Shown here in pieces: positions 8,034-16,898 of a DNA stretch of 34,493 nucleotides. The DNA is from Balneolales bacterium. Its GTDB lineage: Bacteria; Bacteroidota; Rhodothermia; Balneolales; Natronogracilivirgulaceae. The position numbers were made by a program, and so were the translations under genes. Numbering within the stretch: position 1 is the first letter of the stretch; each line of letters opens with the position of its first letter. Below the pieces are notes generated by a model. It worked only from the letters and a program-made list of their open reading frames with translations. It was not told the DNA's origin and made no database searches. The stretch lies in NCBI GenBank assembly GCA_007132495.1, contig SLOL01000160.1, positions 1-34,493 of the forward strand, in the 5' to 3' direction.

Positions 8034-10718
8034 ATGCCTCTCTTAATATTTGCGCTACTATTTGTCTACTTCGACGATCATTCGCCTGAAGGACAAGCCA
8101 CTATCGTGATTAACGAAGTGCTTTCATCCAACAATCAGAACTTTGCCGATGAAGAAGGAGACTTCGAAGATTGGATAGAATTATTCAATCACGGCTCGAC
8201 GGACATAAGGCTTTGGGGATATGGCCTGACCGATGATGAAGACGACTTCTATAGGTGGGTTTTTCCCGACACATCCATCGCACCGGGTGAGTTTATGATC
8301 ATTTGGGCTTCGGGAAAGGATCGAAGCACACCGGGAGAGCCGTTACATGCAAGTTTTCGAATATCCCGGGAGGGAGAACCGCTTCGGCTGACTGACCCGG
8401 GCGGTGCGATGGCAGATACGGTTCCCCCTGTTAACATACCCACTGACTACTCTTATGGCCGTAAACCGGACGGTAGCGAACATTGGGCGTTTTTCGCTGA
8501 TCCTACACCGGGAAGACCAAATGTAAGCGAAGGAATGGAGCGACTGCCGCATTCCCCACAGTTCTCTCATGCCGGCGGATTCTATAAGGAGCCCTTTTAT
8601 CTGACGCTATCATTACCGGAGAATGCGGACGCTGACTCGGACGTAATATATTATACAACGGATGGTAGTGTTCCCGGGCCGGATAATGGCATGCAATACC
8701 GCGATGCCATCCGCATTGAAAACCGCAAGGACGAGCCCAATGATTTTTCTATGATCCCGACCAACAATTACGGTACCGGCCACCCATATGATGAGAATTG
8801 GAAAGAACCCGTTGGAAATGTGTATAAAGGAACGGTAATTCGTGCTGTGTCGGTGGCACCGGATGGCAAATCTCCGGAAACAGTCACCCGCACCTTTTTT
8901 GTTGATCCGGAATTTGAACAGCGGTATCAATTGCCGGTAGTATCACTGGCAACCGACCGGGAACATTTCTTTTCAACGGAGGATGGTATCTATGTAAACG
9001 AGAATTTCTGGAACACCGGAGAAGCATGGGAGCGACCGGTTCATTTTGAGTTTTTTGAAACAGGTGGTGAACCGGTTTTGGCACAGGACAGCGGAGTGCG
9101 TATTCACGGCGGCACCTCACGGGGAAGACCGATCAAGTCACTGCGCATGTATGCCCGTCGTGCATACGGGGAAAGCTGGTTCGAGCATACCCTGATACCC
9201 GATGCGCCGGTAGATCGGTACAAACGCTTTTTGTTGAGAAATTCCGGCAATGACTGGGATGGCACCTATTTCCGGGATGCATTGATGCAGCACCTGATCG
9301 CCCATACCGGTGTCGAAACACAATACTACCGGCCCGTTGTGGTATTTCTGAACGGGGAGTACTGGGGACTGCACAACATCCGCATGAGGTATGATCATCG
9401 CTATTTTGAGACCATGCATGATCTGGACCGGGAGGATCTCGTGCTTCTGGAAGGAAATGCAGAAATAAAGGAGGGATACGCACCGGACCACAGTGCCTAT
9501 CTGGAACTACGGGAGCTGCTGGACCAGGGCGAGGTCAACAATCCGCGGATATGGAATATAGTTGAGGAGCGGATTGATCTGGATAACTTCCGGGATTACC
9601 ATATCGCCAATATCTATTTTCGAAACACTGACTGGCCGGGCAATAACATTGACTTTTGGCGTAAACGTACCGATGGTTTGCAGGAAGATGTCCGGCCCGG
9701 ACACGATGGCCGGTGGCGATGGTTGTTGTATGATACCGATTTCGGATTTAATCTGAATTTCGACTACGTAACAGGCTTTGTTGAGCGGGCGCAGCACAAC
9801 ACTCTTCAATTTGCCATAGAAGGAAGTGATGATTCCTGGCCCAATCCCCGGTGGTCGGTACAAATGCTGAGAGGTGCACTTCGAAATCACAATTTCCGGA
9901 ATGATTTTATCAACCGGTTCGCCGATCTGTTGAACACCGCTTTTTCGGAAGAGCGGGTACTGGAGGAGATCAACACAATGTACGATGTGCTTAAACCCCA
10001 TATGGAAGAGCATATTTATCGCTGGCTCGGCCCTCCATCCATGCATGACTGGGAGCTGGAGGTGGAGTCCAAACGCGATTTTGCGCGACAGCGCCCTACA
10101 GCCCAGAGAGAGCATATCGTTTCACAATTTGACCTTCACGGGACGATGGAACTGACCCTGGATGTCAATCACCTGCAAGGGGGACATATTCTTGTAAATT
10201 CTATTGGTATTAAACCGGGTGAAGCAGGTGTCTCCGGGGATCCGTGGCCATGGAGAGGGATCTATTTCAAAGATGTTCCTGTCAGTCTGAAAGCGGTGCC
10301 GGCTGAGGGGTATATATTCAAAGGCTGGCAAGGAAAGGCGGAGAATGAACGTGAAATCAGTATCAGGACATTTCAGGATAGTGTCGCATACCGGGCGCAG
10401 TTTCAGCGAGCGGATGTATCCTCGGAGCACATTGCCGGAACCGATGATTCTCCGGCTGCTTTTTCTGTCACTCCCCCTCGCCCAAATCCATTCAATCATT
10501 CATTTTTCGTGAGTTTGCATCTGTCAAAGACCAAATCAGTACGATTTACCATATATTCAATTGATGGTCGCAGAGTCGGAACCTTTCAAGACGGAAACCT
10601 GCAATACGGCACACATGAACTTCATATCGATGCTTCAGGCTGGGCTACCGGAGTTTATATAGCCATTTTTGAAGCGGGTTCTGAAAGGCAGGCCTATCCG
10701 GTTACCTTGATCAAATGA
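8034..10718 (+). CDS. Secreted lamin-tail/CotH-kinase protein with type IX-like sorting domain
   Basis: Likely an exported cell-surface or secreted protein of 894 residues. Order of parts: hydrophobic N-terminus (residues 1-13); lamin-tail-like domain about 20-130 (INEVLSSNNQNFADEEGDFEDWIEL); chitobiase C-terminal-like domain about 180-290 (IYYTTDGSVP); CotH kinase-like domain about 295-620 (GVRIHGGTSRG, FLNGEYWGLHNIR); an InlB-like repeat ending FKGWQGKA; and a C-terminal sorting domain (PPRPNPFN to GWATGVYIAIF). LYDTDFGF near residue 567 resembles the metal-binding DxDFG of CotH kinases. The start is uncertain: ATG 8034 gives a signal peptide without the usual basic residues, and TTG 8019 adds five more residues without any. 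Substrate unknown. CotH relatives phosphorylate secreted proteins. Confidence 0.82.
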   Translation: MPLLIFALLFVYFDDHSPEGQATIVINEVLSSNNQNFADEEGDFEDWIELFNHGSTDIRLWGYGLTDDEDDFYRWVFPDTSIAPGEFMIIWASGKDRSTPGEPLHASFRISREGEPLRLTDPGGAMADTVPPVNIPTDYSYGRKPDGSEHWAFFADPTPGRPNVSEGMERLPHSPQFSHAGGFYKEPFYLTLSLPENADADSDVIYYTTDGSVPGPDNGMQYRDAIRIENRKDEPNDFSMIPTNNYGTGHPYDENWKEPVGNVYKGTVIRAVSVAPDGKSPETVTRTFFVDPEFEQRYQLPVVSLATDREHFFSTEDGIYVNENFWNTGEAWERPVHFEFFETGGEPVLAQDSGVRIHGGTSRGRPIKSLRMYARRAYGESWFEHTLIPDAPVDRYKRFLLRNSGNDWDGTYFRDALMQHLIAHTGVETQYYRPVVVFLNGEYWGLHNIRMRYDHRYFETMHDLDREDLVLLEGNAEIKEGYAPDHSAYLELRELLDQGEVNNPRIWNIVEERIDLDNFRDYHIANIYFRNTDWPGNNIDFWRKRTDGLQEDVRPGHDGRWRWLLYDTDFGFNLNFDYVTGFVERAQHNTLQFAIEGSDDSWPNPRWSVQMLRGALRNHNFRNDFINRFADLLNTAFSEERVLEEINTMYDVLKPHMEEHIYRWLGPPSMHDWELEVESKRDFARQRPTAQREHIVSQFDLHGTMELTLDVNHLQGGHILVNSIGIKPGEAGVSGDPWPWRGIYFKDVPVSLKAVPAEGYIFKGWQGKAENEREISIRTFQDSVAYRAQFQRADVSSEHIAGTDDSPAAFSVTPPRPNPFNHSFFVSLHLSKTKSVRFTIYSIDGRRVGTFQDGNLQYGTHELHIDASGWATGVYIAIFEAGSERQAYPVTLIK

Positions 10719-10777
10719 AATGCTCATGACCGGGCTGATGCCCGGACACACATGCGCATGATTAAATACGGGGATGT
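10715..10777 (+). repeat. Dispersed intergenic repeat, copy A
   Basis: Begins at the stop codon of the CotH-like gene. It is about 83% identical over 63 bp to 26881-26943 (copy B), counted by hand. The core is a hairpin, CCGGGC-TGAT-GCCCGG, extended by TG/CA across an A-A mismatch, followed by CATGCGCATG and TTAAATACGG. Copy B keeps the hairpin with one C-G changed to a U-G wobble. A shared CATTTAAA further out (10827-10834) suggests a longer element with an insertion in one copy. Confidence 0.6.
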
Positions 10778-11164
10778 TGAATCCATACCTGGTCATGGTA
10801 TCGTTATATCAAGATGATACCATAGCATTTAAAATTCAGAAAAAAATTTTTGTGAAAAGTAGTTTAAAAAAAACTACATTAAAAAAAGCAAAGCCCGTCC
10901 GGTCAGGGACGGGCTTTTGAGGGGAGGGTATGGTATGGGTTATAAACAGATCCACACACTATTTATTGTATAAAAAATTATTCCATAAATGGTGTGTCCT
11001 TTACTGGACCTGCACTTCTATAACGTAATAACCACCGGGAAAATTCCCGCAACCGGAGGGAGAGATTTACGGGAAGGGAAATCCGGTGGTCTTAGATCAG
11101 GCATAAGATATTATATACCAGCCAGATACAGCTGGTTTTATAGAGTCGGGGTGTCGACTGCCGG
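10719..11164. other. Structure-rich intergenic region between convergent genes
   Basis: A 446-bp gene-free interval after the CotH-like gene and after tyrA (opposite strand). Besides repeat copy A and the terminator it holds: an 8-bp stem ATGGTATC/GATACCAT (10795-10823); a 13-bp stem ACACACTATTTAT/ATAAATGGTGTGT with one wobble (10954-10997); a nested structure with outer stem ACCACCGG/CCGGTGGT (11031-11090) and inner TTCCCG/CGGGAA (11044-11075); and ACCAGC/GCTGGT (11117-11136), a possible weak tyrA terminator. No convincing protein frame. Whether any is transcribed as a stable RNA cannot be told. Confidence 0.5.
10885..10917. terminator. Intrinsic terminator downstream of CotH-like gene
   Basis: AAAGCCCGTCC (10890-10900) pairs perfectly with GGACGGGCTTT (10907-10917) and is preceded by an A-run and ends in TTTT. 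It most likely ends the plus-strand CotH-like transcript about 170 bp after its stop. The A-run would also allow function on the minus strand. Confidence 0.8.
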
Positions 11165-12298
11165 TCAGCCGAAGCGATCGGCCAGTCGATTGATCATGTA
11201 GCTGCTTTCCTGAAGCGCCTGGTCGGCGAAATCACCAAAAAACCCGGAGATGCTTCTGAATTCCCGAATAAATCCCTCACGATCATTATCTTTAACCATT
11301 TGTGCCAGCTTCTCATGGTGCTCAAGAAATTCGATCAACAGCGTTCTGCGCTCAAAATTTGAAAAAACGATATCGGCATATAACTCGGCATCCTGGGCAA
11401 ATATTCTTCCGGTCATCATGAGTTCTGCGCGATAGATGGGGCTGGAGAAATCAGCCATTTCCTCAGGTTTGAGATCAAATTCACGCATAAAGGAACCGTG
11501 GAGCAGGGCAACAAAGTGCCGTAATCCCTGAATCAGGTGCATGGCCCGGTCATGCTGTTCCGGATCGACAAACTTCAGTCGCAGTCCCCAGAGTCGAAAC
11601 TGTTCCATCAGCCACTCATAGGATTCACTGTCCCGTCCATGACAAACCATCATCAATTGCTTCGATACATTGGTGACATCAGGACCGTGCATCGGGTGAA
11701 GTGCCACTACCGGCCCGTCGTGAACGTTCATCATGGCATCCAGAATCTGGGATTTGTTACTGGTGAAATCGGCCAGTATCGTTTTATTATCCAGGTAGGG
11801 GCCAATTTTCTCAATGGTTTGTTCTGTAACATTGATCGGGACGGTGACGATTACAAGATCCTTTTTTCGTACAAGCTCTTCCACCCGATCCCAGTCCTCT
11901 TTTTCAAGTATGGAAACATTGTGGCCGGAACACTCCGCAATATTGGAGTAGAGCGATCCCATGCCGCCCTTCCCGCCTATGATGAGAATATTTTTGGTAC
12001 CCGAGGAGGTTTTTGGAAAGGTATTGCCGGATTGATATGCCCGCGAGGAACTCATGATCATCCGTAAAAAATCACCGGCCCATTCCGGGTCCAGGCCCAG
12101 CGCTTTCGCTTTCTCGCAAAATTGAGTTATTTTTTCTTCTTCTCTTTCGGCGATAAATATGGGCAGTTTGTTTTTGATTTTGGTATCGATCACCTGCTTC
12201 ACTGTGTCATTGCGCTCACGCAACAGTTGCAATATCTCCTCGTCTATCTCATCTATACGTGATCGGGAGGTGTTCAGGCTTTTTTGATTTTCTTTCAT
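11165..12298 (-). CDS. tyrA: Bifunctional chorismate mutase / prephenate dehydrogenase TyrA
   Basis: Converts chorismate to prephenate and then to 4-hydroxyphenylpyruvate for tyrosine synthesis. At 377 residues it is close to the 373-residue E. coli T-protein. Residues about 8-90 are an AroQ-type chorismate mutase (SRIDEIDEEILQLLRERN, LPIFIAEREEE). A Rossmann motif GGKGGMG follows at 108-114, and then HPMHGPD and QGLRHFVALLHG of the dehydrogenase. The fused layout with mutase first is that of the enteric-type TyrA. It is transcribed divergently from uvrB, with 156 bp between. No leader peptide, T-box or attenuator was recognised upstream. Confidence 0.93.
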   Translation of the reverse strand: MKENQKSLNTSRSRIDEIDEEILQLLRERNDTVKQVIDTKIKNKLPIFIAEREEEKITQFCEKAKALGLDPEWAGDFLRMIMSSSRAYQSGNTFPKTSSGTKNILIIGGKGGMGSLYSNIAECSGHNVSILEKEDWDRVEELVRKKDLVIVTVPINVTEQTIEKIGPYLDNKTILADFTSNKSQILDAMMNVHDGPVVALHPMHGPDVTNVSKQLMMVCHGRDSESYEWLMEQFRLWGLRLKFVDPEQHDRAMHLIQGLRHFVALLHGSFMREFDLKPEEMADFSSPIYRAELMMTGRIFAQDAELYADIVFSNFERRTLLIEFLEHHEKLAQMVKDNDREGFIREFRSISGFFGDFADQALQESSYMINRLADRFG

Positions 12299-12428
12299 GA
12301 GTACTTTTTTGGGATACTATTCATCAATAGATGTAATGAAAAGACGTTATTCTGATCCAAGTATTGATAAAATGTTTCTCCATTGTTTGAGCGGGGTGAT
12401 AAACCGTTTCAATGGCAGTAAAATGTAA

Positions 12429-12444
12429 TGAATTCCTGAATTCA
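12429..12444. promoter_or_regulatory. Inverted repeat next to uvrB start, candidate operator
   Basis: TGAATTC-CT-GAATTCA is a perfect 7-bp inverted repeat with a two-base centre, ending ten bases before the uvrB ATG. Its position fits a repressor site, and uvrB is often an SOS gene, but LexA boxes differ between phyla. No similar repeat was seen before ruvC or ruvA in this window. Confidence 0.35.
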
Positions 12445-12454
12445 AAAAGAACCT

Positions 12455-14503
12455 ATGTCTGATTTTCAACTTGTTTCACCATTTAAACCGGCCGGAGACC
12501 AGCCTGCGGCCATAAATGAACTGGTCAAAGGCATTGCAAACGATGAAAAGTTTCAGACGCTTCTCGGCATTACCGGATCGGGTAAGACCCGAACCATCGC
12601 TTCTGTCATTGAGAAAACAGGGATGCCCACACTTGTTATGAGCCATAACAAGACACTTGCAGCCCAACTGTACCGGGAGCTGAGTGATTATTTCCCGGAC
12701 AATTGTGTGGAGTTTTTCATCTCCTACTATGATTACTATCAACCGGAAGCATATATTGCCTCCCAGGACAAGTACATAGAAAAGGATCTGTCCATTAATG
12801 ATGAGATTCAACGGCTCCGCTTGCGTGCCACGAGCTCTCTGCTTTCCGGTCGCCGGGATGTTATTATTGTCTCTTCCGTTAGCTGTATTTACGGCATTGG
12901 CTCACCCAGTGAATACGAAAAACTCATCATCCGGCTTGAAGTGGGTGATGAAATTCCCAGAAACAAGTTATTGTATGATCTTGTAGAGCTGCACTACAGC
13001 AGAAACGACATCGACTTCCAAAGAGCCAGGTTCCGGGTTCGCGGAGACGTCGTTGATCTGTTTCCCGCTTATTCGGAACACGCTTTGAGAATTTCTTTCT
13101 GGGGAGATGAAATTGAAACACTTTCACTTTTTGATCCGGAAACCGGCGAGGTACTGGAAGAGACAGAGCAGTTTTTTGTATATCCGGCTTCTCACTATGT
13201 CACCACAAAGGGACGCCTCAAAACGGCCATAGATCAGATACGCGACGAGCTGGAGCTGAGACTTGATATCTTTCGGTCGGAAGAAAAATATCTTGAAGCC
13301 CAGCGACTTGAACAGCGTACCATGTTTGATATAGAGATGATGCAGGAGATCGGATTCTGTGCCGGTATTGAAAACTACTCGAGATACCTGGCCGGCAGAA
13401 AACCCGGCGAACGGCCCTATTGTCTGTTTGACTATTTCCCCGATGATTTCATGCTCGTTGTGGATGAATCCCACCAGACAGTACCGCAAATTGGCGCCAT
13501 GTACGGCGGTGACCGGTCACGAAAAATAAATCTGGTTGAACATGGTTTCCGTCTGCCGTCGGCATTGGACAATCGTCCGTTGAAGTTTGAAGAGTGGGAG
13601 TCCATGATCAACAAATGTATCTTTGTAAGTGCCACACCATCCGATTATGAACTTGAAAAGAGTCAGGGTGTCTATGTGGAGCAGATCATACGTCCAACCG
13701 GATTGATGGAGCCTGAAATTGAAGTTCGTCCGCTCAAATATCAGATTGATGATATTGTTGGTGAAATTCCCAAGGCGGTGAAACAAAAGCAGAGGGTGCT
13801 GTGCCTGACACTCACGAAACGAATGAGCGAAGAACTTTCACAATACCTTAAGGACATGGGGATTAAAGCTGCATATATGCACAGCGAACTTGATGCCCTC
13901 GAACGAGTGGAGGTGTTGTACCGCTACAGACGAGGAGATTATGATGTGCTTGTAGGGATCAACCTGCTTAGAGAAGGTATTGACATCCCGGAACTGGGAC
14001 TGGTTGCCATTCTGGACGCCGACAAAGAGGGTTTTTTGAGATCGGATACCTCTTTGTTTCAGATTTCAGGAAGGGCGGCGCGGAATGTTGACGGCAGAGT
14101 GATCATGTATGCCGACAAGGTCACGGATAGTATGCGGCGGGTCATCGATGAAACTGAACGTCGCCGCAATATTCAATTGGAATACAATAAAAAACACAAT
14201 ATTTCACCCACTACGATTGCCAAAGACCTCAAACCGCTGGTGGACCCGAATCTTATTGGAGCTAAAAGCTTTGAAATCGATACCGATGATGGGGAGTCTG
14301 ATGCTCTGGAACATATTAAAGTTGCCGATGATGGAATTCGGTATAAGGCGGCTCCGGCGATGAAAGAGATCGTATTTGAGGATAAAACAGAGTTTCTTGA
14401 CTATCTGAGAGAATCCATGAAAGCGGCTGCAAAAAATATGGAATTTGAAGAAGCGGCTCGCATACGAGATCAGATTGAAGAAGTTCAAAAAGAACTGAAA
14501 TAG
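12455..14503 (+). CDS. uvrB: Excinuclease ABC subunit UvrB
   Basis: Damage-recognition helicase-like subunit of nucleotide excision repair; it receives DNA from UvrA and recruits UvrC. 682 residues, normal length. Walker A is GITGSGKT (38-45). The beta-hairpin region YYDYYQPEAY is at 91-100, helicase motif II is VVDESH, SATPSDYE is motif III, and ISGRAARNVDGRVIMYAD is motif VI. The C-terminal UVR motif (FEEAARIRDQIEEVQ) is intact and would bind UvrC. The ATG has no Shine-Dalgarno. A perfect inverted repeat just upstream may be its operator. It is monocistronic or leads into the small methyltransferase gene 85 bp downstream. Confidence 0.97.
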   Translation: MSDFQLVSPFKPAGDQPAAINELVKGIANDEKFQTLLGITGSGKTRTIASVIEKTGMPTLVMSHNKTLAAQLYRELSDYFPDNCVEFFISYYDYYQPEAYIASQDKYIEKDLSINDEIQRLRLRATSSLLSGRRDVIIVSSVSCIYGIGSPSEYEKLIIRLEVGDEIPRNKLLYDLVELHYSRNDIDFQRARFRVRGDVVDLFPAYSEHALRISFWGDEIETLSLFDPETGEVLEETEQFFVYPASHYVTTKGRLKTAIDQIRDELELRLDIFRSEEKYLEAQRLEQRTMFDIEMMQEIGFCAGIENYSRYLAGRKPGERPYCLFDYFPDDFMLVVDESHQTVPQIGAMYGGDRSRKINLVEHGFRLPSALDNRPLKFEEWESMINKCIFVSATPSDYELEKSQGVYVEQIIRPTGLMEPEIEVRPLKYQIDDIVGEIPKAVKQKQRVLCLTLTKRMSEELSQYLKDMGIKAAYMHSELDALERVEVLYRYRRGDYDVLVGINLLREGIDIPELGLVAILDADKEGFLRSDTSLFQISGRAARNVDGRVIMYADKVTDSMRRVIDETERRRNIQLEYNKKHNISPTTIAKDLKPLVDPNLIGAKSFEIDTDDGESDALEHIKVADDGIRYKAAPAMKEIVFEDKTEFLDYLRESMKAAAKNMEFEEAARIRDQIEEVQKELK

Positions 14504-14588
14504 GAGGAAGAGGTAAAAAAAGTTTCTATTTTTGAAGTGTATTCGTATGATAAGGTATGAATGTCTCCATATCTATAATATTACATCC

Positions 14589-15134
14589 ATGGGCACGGTA
14601 TCCTATATAAAAAACTTTTTGAAAGACCCTCGTGTGGCATCCGTGACGCCCACTTCCAGGTTCACGGTGGAAAAGGTCTGCAAGCGCATTGACTTCAGCA
14701 ATGATATTCGCATTTTGGAATATGGTCCGGGTGATGGTGTATTTACCCGGGTATTGCTTGACAAAATGACGCCGAAATCAAAAATTATTGCGATAGAGAC
14801 CAATTCCGGTTTTGTAGAAGAACTGGAATCGATGGGATCGGACAGGCTTATCGTAAAAAATACGAGTGTGGAACAGGTCGATGAGATCGTTAAAGCGGAA
14901 AAATGGGGAGAGGTCGATTATATCATTTCGGGAATCCCGTTCTCATTTCTGGAGGAAACGAAGAGACATGATATACTTGACAAATCTGCACATTTATTGA
15001 AGGATGAGGGAATCTTTTTGGCCTATCAGACATCTGCGCATCTGAAACCATTTCTGAAACAGCATTTCAAAAGTGTACGGACGACGATGGAATATCGCAA
15101 TATCCCCCCAATGTGCATTTATGTTGCAAAGTAA
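14589..15134 (+). CDS. Small class I SAM methyltransferase, PmtA/KsgA-like
   Basis: A 181-residue SAM-dependent methyltransferase. The family is seen in the motif I stretch ILEYGPGDGVFTRVLL, the acidic IIAIETN strand and the YIISGIPFSFLEE stretch. The last replaces the catalytic motif IV and resembles the SGLP segment of bacterial phospholipid N-methyltransferases and, more distantly, the NxPY/F of rRNA adenine dimethylases. The N-terminus (YIKNFLKDPRVASVTPTSRF) also fits the phospholipid type. A lipid methylation role is therefore a guess. Start ATG 14589 was chosen over 14532 because similarity begins there. It lies downstream of uvrB and ends 5 bp from convergent tyrS. Confidence 0.65.
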   Translation: MGTVSYIKNFLKDPRVASVTPTSRFTVEKVCKRIDFSNDIRILEYGPGDGVFTRVLLDKMTPKSKIIAIETNSGFVEELESMGSDRLIVKNTSVEQVDEIVKAEKWGEVDYIISGIPFSFLEETKRHDILDKSAHLLKDEGIFLAYQTSAHLKPFLKQHFKSVRTTMEYRNIPPMCIYVAK

Positions 15135-15139
15135 TCGGC

Positions 15140-16354
15140 CTATTTCGCGATCAGCCTGCCGAATTTTCGCTTTCCAACTTTCAGGATGACCTCTTTACCG
15201 GAATCCAGGGCAAATTCATGCTGAGGATCTGTGATTTTTTCGCCATTCAGCGTCACACCACCCTGTGTTACCAGCCTGCGACCCTCCCCGTTACTGGCCA
15301 CGAAATTAACGGATTTCATAATATCCAGTATGCGATGATGCTCACCGGAGACTATGGCGAATTCCGGAATATCATCCGGAACATCCTTTTTTACAACTGT
15401 TTTCTCAAAATGAGAGCGGGCCTGGTCCGCTTTTTCGACGCCGTGATACATATTGGTAATGGTCCAGGCAAGTTCGTGCTTTGTATTCCTGGGATCGGAT
15501 GTGGCTTTCTCTTTCAATAGCCGAAGCGCTTCTTCGTCAACATCGGTGACGAGTTCGAAGTAGGGATAAATCAGGTTATCCGGGATAGAAAGAGTCTTGC
15601 CATACATATCCTCCGGGGTTTCATCTATGCCGATATAGTTATCATAGGATTTGGACATCTTCTGGTTGCCGTCGGTGCCGATCAGCAGGGGCGTCATCAA
15701 ACACACCTGTGGCGATTGGTCAAACTCTTTTTGGAGATGCCTGCCAACCAGCAGGTTGAACTTCTGGTCGATACCTCCCAGCTCTATGTCTGATTTGAGA
15801 TGGACAGAATCCTGTCCCTGCGCCAATGGATAAAGAAATTCATGGAGGGAAATGGTGTCATTGTTCTGGTACCTCTTGGTAAAATCATCTCTTTCAATCA
15901 TTCTTGCTACCGTGTAATGGGAGGCAAGGCGGATTACATCCTCAAAACTCATGGGAGAGAGCCATTCCGAGTTATAGACAATTTCGGTTTTATCCGGATC
16001 AAGAATTTTGGACGCCTGTTCAAAGTACGATTTCCCATTCTCCACCACTTCCTGACGGCTAAGTGCGGGGCGCGTTTTGTTGGCTCCCGAGGGATCTCCG
16101 ATCATGGCCGTAAAATCACCGATGATGAGAATTGTATGGTGACCCAGGTCCTGAAATTGACGCATTTTACGCAGAATAACCGAATGTCCAAGATGCAGGT
16201 CGGGCCGGGTTGGGTCACAACCCAGTTTAATTCTAAGCGGTTTCTGGTTTTGGTACGACTTTTTCAGCTTTTCAACAAGTTCATCCATGGGTACAATTTC
16301 AACGGTACCCCTTTTAATAACTTTGAGTTGTTTTTCTACTGTTGGAATGGGCAT
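15140..16354 (-). CDS. tyrS: Tyrosyl-tRNA synthetase TyrS
   Basis: Charges tRNA-Tyr with tyrosine. With the chosen ATG it has 404 residues, typical of the bacterial type with a C-terminal S4 domain. The HIGH signature is HLGH at 54-57 and KMSKS is at 232-236; GGIDQKFN binds substrate. The C-terminal S4 RNA-binding part is RRLVTQGGVTLNGEKI. A longer frame exists from a TTG at 16396, but it overlaps the cvpA-like gene; ATG 16354 leaves a 4-bp gap and is preferred. Third gene of the yqeY-cvpA-tyrS run. No T-box leader is present. Confidence 0.95.
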   Translation of the reverse strand: MPIPTVEKQLKVIKRGTVEIVPMDELVEKLKKSYQNQKPLRIKLGCDPTRPDLHLGHSVILRKMRQFQDLGHHTILIIGDFTAMIGDPSGANKTRPALSRQEVVENGKSYFEQASKILDPDKTEIVYNSEWLSPMSFEDVIRLASHYTVARMIERDDFTKRYQNNDTISLHEFLYPLAQGQDSVHLKSDIELGGIDQKFNLLVGRHLQKEFDQSPQVCLMTPLLIGTDGNQKMSKSYDNYIGIDETPEDMYGKTLSIPDNLIYPYFELVTDVDEEALRLLKEKATSDPRNTKHELAWTITNMYHGVEKADQARSHFEKTVVKKDVPDDIPEFAIVSGEHHRILDIMKSVNFVASNGEGRRLVTQGGVTLNGEKITDPQHEFALDSGKEVILKVGKRKFGRLIAK

Positions 16355-16358
16355 GGAG

Positions 16359-16895
16359 TTAATCACTGGTGTTTGGTACTGATAAATAACGCTCAACAGA
16401 ATCTTTGTAGGGTTTCACGCCGGGAAGCACCCGGGCAACAATATCGTATGAGGCTGGAGCCACTTTTAATAACGGCTTGTACAATCGGGATTGATTTATA
16501 ACTTCCATATTGGGCTGGCCGAAACCGGCCAAAATGATCAGTGCTATACTGATAAGCAGGCTACTTTTTAAAACCCCAAACAACGATCCGAACATTCTGT
16601 TGGGAATACTCAATAAAAGGAGCTGAATCAAGGTGTCGAAAAAAGTAACGATGAGTTGTACGGCAACCAGCGCGACAACAAACAGAATTATGAATGCCAG
16701 ATAAGGAAGATACTCGGGACTCATCTCTGCATAAGGACTGATAAGGTTGGCTAATTTTTCAGCATATTGAAAGGCAACAAATCCGGCAAGTACAAGTCCG
16801 ACTATTCGGAAAATTTCTTTTACCAGTCCATTATGAAACCCTTTCCAGGCAAAATAGAGTATGAATACAAAGGCGATGCCGTCAAATATGCTCAT
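16359..16895 (-). CDS. CvpA family membrane protein
   Basis: A 178-residue inner-membrane protein of the CvpA (colicin V production) family. It has about four hydrophobic segments, roughly residues 3-18, 28-45, 62-87 and 106-125. The opening FDGIAFVFILYFAWKGFHNG and the RIVGLVLAGFVAF stretch match the family's D-x-x-x-G-x-x-x-G style start. The C-terminus is soluble. The cellular role of CvpA is poorly known and tied to envelope homeostasis in other bacteria. It lies between yqeY (3 bp away) and tyrS (4 bp away), so it is probably cotranscribed and translationally coupled. Confidence 0.8.
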   Translation of the reverse strand: MSIFDGIAFVFILYFAWKGFHNGLVKEIFRIVGLVLAGFVAFQYAEKLANLISPYAEMSPEYLPYLAFIILFVVALVAVQLIVTFFDTLIQLLLLSIPNRMFGSLFGVLKSSLLISIALIILAGFGQPNMEVINQSRLYKPLLKVAPASYDIVARVLPGVKPYKDSVERYLSVPNTSD

Positions 16896-16898
16896 ATC

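Noticed and set aside
16355-16396. Upstream TTG start for tyrS
   Set aside because: It would overlap the cvpA-like gene, and the extra residues are not conserved; the ATG at 16354 is adequate.
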